From the NCBI RefSeq assembly GCF_041438805.1, contig NZ_CP109190.1:6138001-6202000 (forward strand): a stretch of DNA of 64,000 bases, written 5' to 3'. The position numbers and the translations under genes are program-made. Shown in pieces: positions 42,279-51,050 of this stretch. The stretch's first letter is position 1; each line of letters opens with the position of its first letter. A model generated the notes under the pieces. That model saw nothing but the letters and a program-made list of their open reading frames with translations. It had not been told where the DNA came from and did not search any database. This stretch comes from Streptomyces sp. NBC_01707 (GTDB taxonomy: Bacteria > Actinomycetota > Actinomycetes > Streptomycetales > Streptomycetaceae).

Positions 42279-44471
42279 ATGACCACCCCCGCCTCGCGGG
42301 GCAGGCACAACAGACAGAAGCGGAACCAGCGGCGCAGGCTACCCATGCGCTATCTGCTGCCATCCGTATTTCTCGTTGCCCTGCTCGCCATGCTGATGTT
42401 GCGCGGTTACGTGCACAGCGAAATCCTCGCCGACCACCGGGTCCAGGCCCCGGCGCCCACCGACCAGGTGCCCGACGCGGTCCTCGACGGCGGCCCGGTC
42501 ATCGACGCCCGGAGCGCCACCGCGCCGGCCAAGACGCTGCGCATCCCCGATCACCGGATCGTGCTGACCTTCGACGACGGACCGGACCCGGTGTGGACAC
42601 CGCAGGTCCTCGACGTGCTGAAGAAGTACGACGCGCACGGCGTCTTCTTCGTCACCGGGACGATGGCCTCGCGCTACCCCGGCCTCGTCCAGCGCATGGT
42701 CGACGAGGGGCACGAGGTCGGGCTGCACACCTTCAACCACCCGGATCTCTCCTACCAGTCGCACTCCCGTATCGACTGGGAGCTGTCCCAGAACCAGCTG
42801 GTACTGGCGGGCGCGGCAGGCATCCGCACGTCCCTGTTCCGGCCGCCGTACTCGTCGTTCGCCGACGCGATGGACAACAAGTCCTGGCCGGTCACCCAGT
42901 ACGTCGGCACGCGCGGCTACCTCACCGTCGTCAACAACACGGACAGCGAGGATTGGAGGCGCCCCGGGGTCCCCGCGATCATCGAACAGGCCACCCCCAA
43001 GGGTGGCAAGGGCGCCGTCATCCTGATGCACGACTCCGGCGGCGACCGGTCCCAGACCGTGGCCGCCCTGGGTGAGTTCCTGCCGCAGATGCAGCAGCGG
43101 GGCTACACGTTCACCGACCTCACCACCGCCCTCGGCGCCCCCAGTGCGCACACTCCCGTGACCGGGTCGGCACTGTGGAAGGGCAAAGCGTTCGTCTTCA
43201 CCGTCGATCTCTCCGAGAAACTCACCGACGTGCTGGTGACCGGGCTCGCCGTCATCGGGGTGCTCGTCCTCGTCCGCTTCGGGCTGATGCTGCTGCTGTC
43301 CTTCCTGCACTCCCGGAAGGTCCGCAGGAGGGACTTCAGCTGGGGGCCCGCGTTCCGTCACCCCGTCTCGGTGCTGGTGCCCGCGTACAACGAACGCGAA
43401 TGCATCGCCAACACCGTGAGATCCCTGGTGGCGAGCGAGCATCCCATCGAGATCATCGTCATCGACGACGGCTCGACGGACGGCACGGCGGACATCGTCG
43501 AGGCGTTGCGGCTGCCGAACGTCCGCGTCATCCGCCAGCGCAACGCCGGCAAGCCCGCCGCCCTCAACAACGGCATCGCGCACGCCCGTCACGACATCGT
43601 CGTGATGATGGACGGCGACACCGTCTTCGAACCGGCCACCGTCCGTGAACTGGTCCAGCCGTTCGCCGACCCCAAGGTCGGCGCCGTCGCCGGGAACGCC
43701 AAGGTCGGCAACCGCGACTCGCTGATCGGCGCCTGGCAGCACATCGAGTACGTGATGGGTTTCAACCTCGACCGCCGGATGTACGACATGCTGCGCTGCA
43801 TGCCGACCATCCCCGGCGCGGTCGGCGCCTTCCGCCGCGACGCGCTGGACCGGATCGGCGGTATGAGCGAGGACACCCTCGCCGAGGACACCGACGTCAC
43901 GATGGCGCTGCACCGCGACGGCTGGCAGGTCGTCTACGCGGAGAACGCCCGCGCCTGGACCGAGGCGCCGGAGACCGTGCAGCAGCTGTGGTCGCAGCGG
44001 TACCGGTGGTCGTACGGCACCATGCAGGCGATCTGGAAGCACCGCCGCGCCGTCGTCGAGCGCGGCCCGTCCGGCCGCTTCGGGCGCGTCGGACTGCCGT
44101 TCGTCGCCCTGTTCATGGTCGTCGCGCCGCTGCTCGCGCCCCTCATCGATGTCTTCCTGCTGTACGGGCTGGTCTTCGGCCCCACCGAGAAGACCGTCGG
44201 TGCCTGGCTCGGCGTCCTCGCGGTGCAGGCCGTCTGCGCCGCGTACGCCTTCCGGCTCGACAGGGAACGCATGACGCATCTGATCTCGCTGCCCCTCCAG
44301 CAGATCCTCTACCGGCAGCTCATGTACGTGGTGCTGCTCCAGTCCTGGATCACCGCACTCACCGGCGGCCGGCTGCGCTGGCAGAAGCTTCGCCGTACGG
44401 GAGTGGTGGAGGCGCCCGGCGTGATGGTGAGCCAGCGCGGGCGCAGCAACGATCGGAGACCAGTCGCATGA
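42279..44471 (+). CDS. matB: MatB: fused polysaccharide deacetylase and processive GT2 glycosyltransferase
   Basis: A membrane protein of 730 residues. After an N-terminal helix, residues ~85-290 form an outside-facing NodB/CE4 deacetylase with TFDDGPDP, HTFNHPDL (metal-binding histidines), RPPYSSF and LMHDSGGD. A helix near 315-340 leads to a cytoplasmic GT2 domain with VLVPAYNERE, DDGSTDG, MDGDTV, EDTDVTM and QRYRW (processive QxxRW). C-terminal helices close the protein. This is the design of an enzyme that makes and deacetylates a GlcNAc polymer while exporting it. It matches MatB of S. coelicolor, linked to poly-beta-1,6-GlcNAc and pellet formation. The acyltransferase gene overlaps its stop by 4 bp. 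Confidence 0.92.
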   Translation: MTTPASRGRHNRQKRNQRRRLPMRYLLPSVFLVALLAMLMLRGYVHSEILADHRVQAPAPTDQVPDAVLDGGPVIDARSATAPAKTLRIPDHRIVLTFDDGPDPVWTPQVLDVLKKYDAHGVFFVTGTMASRYPGLVQRMVDEGHEVGLHTFNHPDLSYQSHSRIDWELSQNQLVLAGAAGIRTSLFRPPYSSFADAMDNKSWPVTQYVGTRGYLTVVNNTDSEDWRRPGVPAIIEQATPKGGKGAVILMHDSGGDRSQTVAALGEFLPQMQQRGYTFTDLTTALGAPSAHTPVTGSALWKGKAFVFTVDLSEKLTDVLVTGLAVIGVLVLVRFGLMLLLSFLHSRKVRRRDFSWGPAFRHPVSVLVPAYNERECIANTVRSLVASEHPIEIIVIDDGSTDGTADIVEALRLPNVRVIRQRNAGKPAALNNGIAHARHDIVVMMDGDTVFEPATVRELVQPFADPKVGAVAGNAKVGNRDSLIGAWQHIEYVMGFNLDRRMYDMLRCMPTIPGAVGAFRRDALDRIGGMSEDTLAEDTDVTMALHRDGWQVVYAENARAWTEAPETVQQLWSQRYRWSYGTMQAIWKHRRAVVERGPSGRFGRVGLPFVALFMVVAPLLAPLIDVFLLYGLVFGPTEKTVGAWLGVLAVQAVCAAYAFRLDRERMTHLISLPLQQILYRQLMYVVLLQSWITALTGGRLRWQKLRRTGVVEAPGVMVSQRGRSNDRRPVA

Positions 44472-45721
44472 CGAGCAGCTACACCCCGTCGTTCCCCCCG
44501 CCCCGCCCGGCCCCGGTGTCCGCCGGATCCGCCCCAGCGGCACCGGAGGCGCCGGCGCCGGCCGCCCCGGCCGCCCCGAAGCGGCCGGGCCGCGACCGGT
44601 ACCTCGACCTGCTGCGCGCTGTGGCCCTCGTCCGTGTCGTCGTCTTCCACGTCTTCGGCTGGGCCTGGCTGACGGTCGTGTTCCCCTCCATGGGCGTCAT
44701 GTTCGCCCTCGCGGGTTCGCTGATGGCGCGCTCGCTGGACCGTCCCGCCCCGGCCGTGGTGCGGGCCCGGCTCCGCCGACTGCTGCCCCCGATGTGGGCG
44801 TTCGCCGCGGTGGTCGTCCCGGTCATGTTCGTCGTCGGCTGGAAGCCCGTGAAGGAGGAGGGCATCTGGTGGTTCATCAAGCTGGGCTGCTACCTCCTCC
44901 CGGTCGGCGCCCCGCCCTACCCCTCGGAGAGCGGCTCGCCGGGCGGCTTCCTGGAACAGTCCTGGGCGGACCAGGCCGTCGGACCGCTCTGGTACATCCG
45001 TGCCTACCTCTGGTTCGTGCTCGCCTCGCCGCTGCTGCTGAGGGCCTTCCGCCGACTGCCCTGGGCGACGCTGCTCGCGCCGCTCGGTCTCACCGCCGTG
45101 ATCGGCACCGGGCTGGTCACCGTGCCCGGGGAGACCGGCGAGGGGCTCGTCGACTTCGCGGTGTTCGGCTCCTGCTGGGTCCTCGGCTTCGCCCACCACG
45201 ACGGACTCCTGAAGAAGATCCCGCGCTATCTGGCGGTCTCGCTCGCCGCGTTCCTGATGGCGTTCGGACTGTGGTGGGCCGCGGGGCATCTGACGCAGGA
45301 GGGCTGGAACCTCGACGAGATCCCGCTGGCCCAGTCGGCCTGGTCGCTCGGCTTCTGCGCGATTCTGCTCCAGTACGCACCGTCCTGGCAGCGGCTCCCC
45401 GGCAGGCTGGCCCGGTGGGACAGGCTGATCACGCTCGCCAACAACCGCGCGGTGACGATCTACCTCTGGCACAACGTGCTGATCATGGCGACCTCGCCGC
45501 TCATAGACGAGCTGTGGAACATCCCCTGGGTCGGTGACCACATCGGTCAGTACATCGACTCCTCGTACGCGGTGCTGATGCTGCTCCTGGTCTGGCCGCT
45601 GCTGGCGCTGGTGATCCTCGCGGTCGGCTGGGTCGAGGACGTCGCCGCGAAGCGCAGCCCCCGGCTGTGGCCCACCGGCGCGTCCGCGAGACGGAGGAAG
45701 AACGCACCGGCCCCGCAGTGA
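44468..45721 (+). CDS. Acyltransferase family 3 membrane protein
   Basis: A protein of 417 residues with a Pro/Ala-rich cytoplasmic lead (~45 residues) and about ten membrane helices. Motifs RDRYLDLLRAVALVRVVVFH (with the family's catalytic His) and RARLRRLLPPMWAFA identify the acyltransferase-3 family, which acylates extracellular carbohydrates. ATG 44468 overlaps the matB TGA (ATGA), so it is translationally coupled. It probably O-acylates the MatAB polymer or another surface glycan; no direct evidence for the target. Confidence 0.87.
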   Translation: MTSSYTPSFPPPRPAPVSAGSAPAAPEAPAPAAPAAPKRPGRDRYLDLLRAVALVRVVVFHVFGWAWLTVVFPSMGVMFALAGSLMARSLDRPAPAVVRARLRRLLPPMWAFAAVVVPVMFVVGWKPVKEEGIWWFIKLGCYLLPVGAPPYPSESGSPGGFLEQSWADQAVGPLWYIRAYLWFVLASPLLLRAFRRLPWATLLAPLGLTAVIGTGLVTVPGETGEGLVDFAVFGSCWVLGFAHHDGLLKKIPRYLAVSLAAFLMAFGLWWAAGHLTQEGWNLDEIPLAQSAWSLGFCAILLQYAPSWQRLPGRLARWDRLITLANNRAVTIYLWHNVLIMATSPLIDELWNIPWVGDHIGQYIDSSYAVLMLLLVWPLLALVILAVGWVEDVAAKRSPRLWPTGASARRRKNAPAPQ

Positions 45722-45777
45722 CCTGCCTTCTCCTCACCGGGCCGCCCCAGGCCCGGTGAGAGCAAGGTTGCCCACCG

Positions 45778-45803
45778 GTCACTTCGCGGCACCGCACCGA
45801 AAC
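45778..45803 (+). promoter_or_regulatory. GlnR-like binding site upstream of nitrate transporter gene
   Basis: GGCAC-N6-GAAAC (45788-45803) fits the GlnR pattern GTnAC-N6-GAAAC with one mismatch. GTCAC (45778-45782) lies 11 bp upstream in phase with a weak partner. It lies 64 bp before the start. GlnR is the nitrogen regulator of actinobacteria; binding here is inferred. Confidence 0.55.
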
Positions 45804-45866
45804 GCGCGCTCCCTAGCGTCGAGTCAGACGACCCGACACCCGTGGAACGTGAACCGTGGAGGCGTG

Positions 45867-47198
45867 ATGGCCGGCAGGTGGATCGAGCAGTGGGAGCCGG
45901 AGGACGAGATCTTCTGGCAGGAGAAGGGCGAGCGGATCGCCCGCCGGAATCTGTGGTTCTCCGTGCTCTCGGAGCACATCGGGTTCTCGATCTGGACCCT
46001 GTGGTCGGTGATGGTGCTGTTCATGGGGCCGGAGTACGGGGTCGACCCGGCCGGGAAGTTCTTCCTGATCTCGACGGCGACGCTGGTCGGGGCCCTGGCC
46101 CGGGTCCCGTACACGTTCGCCGTCGCCAGGTTCGGCGGGCGGAACTGGACGGTGATCAGCGCCCTGACCCTTCTCGTGCCGACCGTCGCCGCGTACCTGG
46201 TGATGGAGCCCGGGACCTCGTACACCACCTTCCTGGTGGTGGCCGCGCTGACGGGGATCGGCGGCGGGAACTTCGCCTCGTCGATGACGAACATCAACGC
46301 CTTCTTCCCGCTCCGCAAGAAGGGCTGGGCGCTCGGGCTCAACGCGGGTGGCGGCAACATCGGCGTACCCGTCGTGCAGCTCGTCGGGCTGCTGGTGATC
46401 GGCACGGCGGGCGCCACCCACCCGCGGGTCCTGCTCGCCGTGTACGCGCCGCTGATCGTCGTCGCCGCCCTGTGCGCCGCGTCCTTCATGGACAACCTGG
46501 CCCCCGTGCAGAACGACACCGGGGCAGCGAAGGACGCCGTGCGCGACCCGCACACCTGGATCATGTCGGTGCTCTACATCGGCACCTTCGGCTCCTTCAT
46601 CGGCTACAGCTTCGCCTTCGGGCTGGTCCTGCAGACCCAGTTCGGCCGGACCCCGCTGCAGGCCGCCTCGCTCACCTTCATCGGCCCGCTGCTCGGCTCG
46701 CTCATCCGGCCCGCGGGAGGGTGGCTCGCCGACCGGTACGGCGGCGCCCGGATCACCCTGTGGAACTTCGCCGCGATGGCCGCAGCGACCGGTGTCGTCG
46801 TGTACGCCTCGGGCATCGAGTCGCTCGCCGTGTTCCTCGTGGGGTTCACCGCCCTCTTCGTCCTGACCGGGCTGGGCAACGGGTCGACGTACAAGATGAT
46901 CCCCGGCATCTTCCATGCCAAGGCGATCTCCCAGGGGCTCCGCGGTGAGGAGGCCGCGGCCCACGGGCGGCGGCTGTCCGGGGCGGCCATGGGACTCATC
47001 GGCGCCGTCGGCGCGCTCGGCGGGCTCGCCATCAACCTCGCGTTCCGGCAGTCCTTCCAGACCGCGGGCACGGGGACGGCGGCCTTCTGGACATTCCTCG
47101 CCTTCTACGGGGTGTGTTTCGCGGTCACTTGGGCGGTATACCTTCGCCGCGCCACCGTCGTCCCCGCGAAGCCGCAGCTCAGTTACGCCGAGGTGTGA
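45867..47198 (+). CDS. narK: NarK-type nitrate/nitrite transporter
   Basis: An MFS protein of 443 residues with 12 helices. It carries the nitrate-porter signatures in helices 5 and 11: GIGGGNFASSMTNINAFFP with GWALGLNAGGGNIG, and LTGLGNGSTYKMIP. ATG 45867 has a GGAGG site. It moves nitrate in or nitrite out. A GlnR-like box lies upstream and the next gene encodes the nitrate-assimilation regulator NnaR, so nitrate supply for assimilation is the likely role. Confidence 0.92.
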   Translation: MAGRWIEQWEPEDEIFWQEKGERIARRNLWFSVLSEHIGFSIWTLWSVMVLFMGPEYGVDPAGKFFLISTATLVGALARVPYTFAVARFGGRNWTVISALTLLVPTVAAYLVMEPGTSYTTFLVVAALTGIGGGNFASSMTNINAFFPLRKKGWALGLNAGGGNIGVPVVQLVGLLVIGTAGATHPRVLLAVYAPLIVVAALCAASFMDNLAPVQNDTGAAKDAVRDPHTWIMSVLYIGTFGSFIGYSFAFGLVLQTQFGRTPLQAASLTFIGPLLGSLIRPAGGWLADRYGGARITLWNFAAMAAATGVVVYASGIESLAVFLVGFTALFVLTGLGNGSTYKMIPGIFHAKAISQGLRGEEAAAHGRRLSGAAMGLIGAVGALGGLAINLAFRQSFQTAGTGTAAFWTFLAFYGVCFAVTWAVYLRRATVVPAKPQLSYAEV

Positions 47199-47224
47199 TC
47201 ATGGCCGTCCGGCGTCGGGACGAC

Positions 47225-47240
47225 GTAACGGGCGGGAAAT
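47225..47240 (+). promoter_or_regulatory. GlnR-like box upstream of nnaR
   Basis: GTAAC-N6-GAAAT matches GTnAC-N6-GAAAC at all but the last base. A further GTCAC lies at 47258-47262, 33 bp (three 11-bp steps) downstream. nnaR is a reported GlnR target in S. coelicolor, which supports the site. Confidence 0.65.
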
Positions 47241-47324
47241 ACGGGTGAACCGAGCCTGTCACGCTTTCTTGGCAGTCTCGGTCCTCCGCATCAACGAGCA
47301 GCGGGACGAGAGCCGGTAGACCAC

Positions 47325-48470
47325 ATGCGCGACGACGAACAGCACGGGCCCCTCGCGGGTTTCACGGTCGGGGTGACCGCCGCACGGCGCGCGGACGAAC
47401 TCGGCACCCTGTTGCAGCGACGGGGTGCCACCGTCGTACACGCGCCCGCCCTGCGGATCGTGCCGCTCGCCGACGACAGTGAACTCCTCGCCGCCACCGA
47501 GGAACTCATCGACCAGGTCCCCGACGTGGTCGTCGCGACCACCGCGATCGGCTTCCGCGGCTGGATCGAAGCCGCCGACGGCTGGGGCATCGGCGACCGG
47601 CTGCTGGACCGGCTGCGCACGGTCGAACTGCTGGCCCGCGGACCGAAGGTGAAGGGCGCCGTCCGGGCCGCCGGGCTCACCGAGGCGTGGTCGCCCGGAT
47701 CCGAGTCCATGGCCGAGGTCCTGGACCGGCTCCTCGAGGAGGGCGTCGAGGGCCGCCGCATCGCACTCCAGCTGCACGGCGAACCACTGCCGGGCTTCGT
47801 CGAGTCGCTGCGGGCGGGCGGCGCCGAAGTCGTCGTCGTACCCGTCTACCGATGGATGGAACCCGAGGACCTCGCCCCGCTCGACCGGCTGCTCGACATC
47901 ACCGCCGCCCGTGGCCTCGACGCGCTCACCTTCACCAGCGCCCCGGCCGCCGCCTCCTTCCTGAACCGGGCCGACAAGCGCGGACTGCTCCCGGAGATCC
48001 TGGGCGCTCTGCAGGGCGAAGTCGTCTCGGCCTGCGTCGGCCCGGTCACCGCACTGCCGTTGCAGGCCCGCGGCATCGACACCATCCAGCCGGAACGCTT
48101 CCGGCTCGGGCCGCTCGTCCAGCTGCTCTGCCGCGAACTGCCCGGTGGCGCCCGTACGTTGCCGGTCGCCGGGCACCGGGTCGAGATCCGCGGTCACGCG
48201 GTGCTCGTCGACGACGAACTGCGCCCCGTGCCGCCGGCCGGCATGGCCCTGCTGCACTGCCTGGCCCGCCGGCCGGGCTGGGTGGTGGCCCGGGCCGACC
48301 TGCTGCGCGCGCTGCCCGGCAGCGGTTCGGACGAACACGCGGTGGAGACCGCGATGGCCCGGCTGCGTACGGCACTCGGTGTGCCCCGGCTGATCCAGAC
48401 GGTCGTCAAGCGCGGCTATCGACTGGCGCTGGACCCGGCGGCCGCGGACGCCAAGTACGCGGACTCCTGA
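47325..48470 (+). CDS. nnaR: NnaR: uroporphyrinogen-III synthase-like regulator with winged-helix domain
   Basis: A protein of 381 residues. Residues ~10-260 form a HemD (uroporphyrinogen-III synthase) fold, for example LAGFTVGVTAARRADEL, VVVATTAIGFRGWIE and ALTFTSAPAAASF. Residues ~275-370 form an OmpR-type winged helix (RPGWVVARADLLRALPG, HAVETAMARLRTALG, VVKRGYRLAL). The same architecture and place beside a nitrate transporter identify NnaR (SCO2958 in S. coelicolor, from memory), which works with GlnR on nitrate/nitrite assimilation genes. Whether the HemD part is still catalytic or a sensor, perhaps linked to siroheme for nitrite reductase, is open. Confidence 0.88.
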   Translation: MRDDEQHGPLAGFTVGVTAARRADELGTLLQRRGATVVHAPALRIVPLADDSELLAATEELIDQVPDVVVATTAIGFRGWIEAADGWGIGDRLLDRLRTVELLARGPKVKGAVRAAGLTEAWSPGSESMAEVLDRLLEEGVEGRRIALQLHGEPLPGFVESLRAGGAEVVVVPVYRWMEPEDLAPLDRLLDITAARGLDALTFTSAPAAASFLNRADKRGLLPEILGALQGEVVSACVGPVTALPLQARGIDTIQPERFRLGPLVQLLCRELPGGARTLPVAGHRVEIRGHAVLVDDELRPVPPAGMALLHCLARRPGWVVARADLLRALPGSGSDEHAVETAMARLRTALGVPRLIQTVVKRGYRLALDPAAADAKYADS

Positions 48471-48487
48471 GGCGTTACCGTGCAGGG

Positions 48488-49075
48488 ATGACCACCGGAA
48501 ACCAGCTGCTCGACACGGAGATACGACTCCGTCCCGCCACCATGGCCGACGCCGCCTGTCTGGCCGATTCGCTGACCCGCAGCCGCGCGTACCTGCAGCC
48601 CTGGGAGCCCATACGCCCCGATGTCTTCTACACCGAGAAGGGGCAGCAGGAGCGCCTGGCCGGGCTGCTGGCGGACCATGAGGCGGGGCGGGTGATGCCG
48701 TGGGTGCTCGCCGACGCCGACGACCGGGCGATGGGCGGGTTCACGCTCACCAACATCGTGCTGGGGCCGTTCCGCAGCGCCAGTCTCGGCTACTGGGTCG
48801 ATGTCGCGTACGCGGGCCGGGGCCTTGCCACCGCGGCCGTGGCGCAGGTCTGCGCGGCGGCCAGGGACGTGCTGGGGCTGCACCGCGTCGAGGCCTCGAC
48901 CCTGCTCGACAACGCGGCGTCGCAGCGAGTGCTCGCCAAGTGCGGCTTCGAGGTGATCGGTATGGCACCGCGCTATCTGCACATCAACGGTCAGTGGCGC
49001 GACCACCGGCTGTTCCAGCGGATCCTGCACGACGGTCCGGTCGAAGGACCGGCCGACCGGCCCTCCGCCGGCTGA
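48488..49075 (+). CDS. GNAT acetyltransferase (RimJ/RimL-like)
   Basis: A protein of 195 residues with a complete GNAT fold: RLRPATMADAACLADSL at the start, LGYWVDVAYAGRGLATAAV for acetyl-CoA binding and VEASTLLDNAASQRVLAKCGF. It resembles N-terminal or small-molecule acetyltransferases of the RimJ/RimL group. ATG 48488 has AGGGA upstream; it starts 17 bp after nnaR and may be co-transcribed. Substrate unknown. Confidence 0.88.
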   Translation: MTTGNQLLDTEIRLRPATMADAACLADSLTRSRAYLQPWEPIRPDVFYTEKGQQERLAGLLADHEAGRVMPWVLADADDRAMGGFTLTNIVLGPFRSASLGYWVDVAYAGRGLATAAVAQVCAAARDVLGLHRVEASTLLDNAASQRVLAKCGFEVIGMAPRYLHINGQWRDHRLFQRILHDGPVEGPADRPSAG

Positions 49076-49099
49076 CCGGCCCGCCCGGCCGGACAGCCC

Positions 49100-49642
49100 T
49101 TAGCCGGCCTCCCGGACGTGGCGGTGCCCGTCGAGCGGCCACGGCGGACGGGCCGGGAGGATCTCCGCGAAGGCGTACCCGCTCTTCACGGCGACCCGGC
49201 ACGAGGCGCGGTTGTCCTCCTGGTGGAGCAGGTCGAGCCGCCTCAGACCGTCGGCGGCGAAGGCGGCGAACGCCCAGCCGGTGAGCGCTTCGACCGCCTG
49301 CGGGGCGAGTCCGCGGCCCCGCGCCCGCGCCGCCGTCCAGTAGCCGACCTCGGCCGTACCGGAGCCGGGTGCCGGGTACTTCAGCGCCACATTGCCGACC
49401 GGTCGGTCGTCGAGGTCCGTGTCGACGACGGCGAAGCTGAACCGGGTGCCGGACTCCCGGCCCTCGGTCTGGACCCGCAGCCAGCGTTCCGCGTCCGCCT
49501 CGTCCGTGATGAGATCTCGCAATCGGTCGCGCATCGCGGGATCGCGGTAGGCCTCCACCAGCGCCGGTATGTCGTCCCGGCACCAGGGCCGCAGCAGCAG
49601 GGGGCCGGCCGAGAACGCGGCCTCCCGGAGATCGTCGCTCAT
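49100..49642 (-). CDS. GNAT acetyltransferase (RimJ/RimL-like)
   Basis: A protein of 180 residues with GNAT motifs LLLRPWCRDDIPALVEAY, AEVGYWTAARARGRGLAPQAV and LLHQEDNRASCRVAVKSGY. It converges on the other GNAT gene with only 24 bp between stops. Substrate unknown. ATG 49642 starts the family domain closely. Confidence 0.87.
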   Translation of the reverse strand: MSDDLREAAFSAGPLLLRPWCRDDIPALVEAYRDPAMRDRLRDLITDEADAERWLRVQTEGRESGTRFSFAVVDTDLDDRPVGNVALKYPAPGSGTAEVGYWTAARARGRGLAPQAVEALTGWAFAAFAADGLRRLDLLHQEDNRASCRVAVKSGYAFAEILPARPPWPLDGHRHVREAG

Positions 49643-49755
49643 GTCCTCACCGTACGGGGGGCCCGGCCGCGACCCGGGTGGTGGGAGGGGTTCCGGGCCG
49701 GGCCGGTGACGGGCACTCTGGTGGTGGCTACCACCGGTGACCCCGAGGCGGTGAC

Positions 49756-50373
49756 ATGCGCATGGCGGCGGGCAAAGGCTCGTACGACTGGCGGTTCGAC
49801 TCCGGGCGGCTCTGCCTGGACCTGGTGGCGACAGGGATCGGCACCTCCGGCGCCTGCGAACTGCTCGACGGGACGGACCGGCTCGCCGACTGGCTGGTGA
49901 GCACCGGACTCATACCGGAGGACACCCGTCTCGACGCCGTCGACGACACCTGGCTGGCGAGCTTCCGGCAGCTGCGGACAGGCGTCGACCTGTTGCTGAC
50001 CGCCGAGCTCGCGGGCCGCGACGCCGACGGCGCGCTCGAACGCGTCAACGAACTTGCCGCCGGGGCCCCGCCGGGGGTGCGGGCCGTGCGCGCCCGGAAC
50101 GGTCTGCTGGTACGGGCGCTGAGCGCCGACCTCGAATGCCGGGCGCTGCTGTCCGCCGTCGCCCGCGACGTCGTGGAGCTCCTGACCGACCCCGTCGCGC
50201 GGGCCGGGCTCCGCCGCTGCGAGGGCGACAACTGCCGACGGATCTACCTCGACACGTCACGCGGGCGGCGGCGGCGCTGGTGCTCCAGCGAGGTGTGCGG
50301 GAACCGGGAACGGGTGGCCCGGCACCGGCGCCGGGCGGCGGGGGCCACGGTCCCGGCGGAGCTCACCTCGTAA
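49756..50373 (+). CDS. CGNR zinc-finger protein with ABATE domain
   Basis: A protein of 205 residues. The N-terminal part is the ABATE (putative stress-induced regulator) domain, with FDSGRLCLDLVATGI. The C-terminal part is the CGNR zinc finger with four cysteines (RRCEGDNCRR and WCSSEVCGNRERVARHRRR), a probable DNA-binding unit. ATG 49756 (M-R-M-A-A-G) lies close to the domain; the second ATG at 49762 is possible. It is probably a transcription regulator; targets unknown. Confidence 0.85.
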   Translation: MRMAAGKGSYDWRFDSGRLCLDLVATGIGTSGACELLDGTDRLADWLVSTGLIPEDTRLDAVDDTWLASFRQLRTGVDLLLTAELAGRDADGALERVNELAAGAPPGVRAVRARNGLLVRALSADLECRALLSAVARDVVELLTDPVARAGLRRCEGDNCRRIYLDTSRGRRRRWCSSEVCGNRERVARHRRRAAGATVPAELTS

Positions 50374-50462
50374 AAATTCTCGGAACAGCATTGAATGGAT
50401 CGGGCCCCGCCTCCGTATTCGATGGCCAAGGAGCTCTACAGGGTCTCGACCGGGAGGTTCGG

Positions 50463-51050
50463 GTGCGCAAGGATGCGGCCGTGGCCGATGACCGTCCGCA
50501 CAGGGCTCGACATCGCAGTGAACCGCCCCCGTCTCCCTCCGCCGTCCCCGACGAGGAGCTGATGCGGGCGCTCTACCGCGAACACGCCGGACCGCTGCTC
50601 GCGTACGTGCTCCGCCTCGTCGCCGGCGACCGTCAGCGTGCCGAGGACGTGGTGCAGGAAACGCTCATCCGTGCCTGGAAGAACGCCGGTCAGCTCAACC
50701 GGGCGACCGGCTCTGTCCGCCCCTGGCTGGTGACGGTCGCCCGGCGCATCGTCATCGACGGCCACCGCAGCCGGCAGGCCCGGCCGCACGAGGTCGATCC
50801 GTCGCCGCTGGAGGTCATTCCCGCGGAGGACGAGATTGACAAGGCGCTGTGGTTGATGACGCTCTCGGATGCGCTCGACGACTTGACCCCCGCCCATCGG
50901 GAAGCATTGGTCGAGACCTACTTCAAGGGACGTACGGTCAATGAGGCTGCCGAGGTGCTCGGCATACCCAGCGGCACGGTGCGGTCCCGGGTCTTCTACG
51001 CACTGCGCTCGATGAAGCTCGCACTCGAAGAGAGGGGGATCACGGCATGA
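50463..51050 (+). CDS. sigU: ECF sigma factor SigU
   Basis: A sigma factor of 195 residues with region 2 (YREHAGPLLAYVLRLV, AEDVVQETLIRAWKN, RPWLVTVARRIVIDGHR) and region 4 (LTPAHREALVETYF, TVNEAAEVLGIPSGTVRSRV). GTG 50463 is preceded by GGGAGG; the N-terminal ~30 residues are unstructured. The next gene, overlapping by ATGA, encodes its anti-sigma factor. Position and partner match sigU of S. coelicolor (SCO2954, from memory), whose loss of control alters development and secreted proteins. A GGAAC element near 50381 might be part of an ECF promoter but lacks a clear -10. Confidence 0.85.
   Translation: MRKDAAVADDRPHRARHRSEPPPSPSAVPDEELMRALYREHAGPLLAYVLRLVAGDRQRAEDVVQETLIRAWKNAGQLNRATGSVRPWLVTVARRIVIDGHRSRQARPHEVDPSPLEVIPAEDEIDKALWLMTLSDALDDLTPAHREALVETYFKGRTVNEAAEVLGIPSGTVRSRVFYALRSMKLALEERGITA

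Noticed and set aside
42339..44543. Long minus-strand open frame opposite matB
   Set aside because: Shadow frame without recognisable domains; matB motifs on the plus strand are complete.
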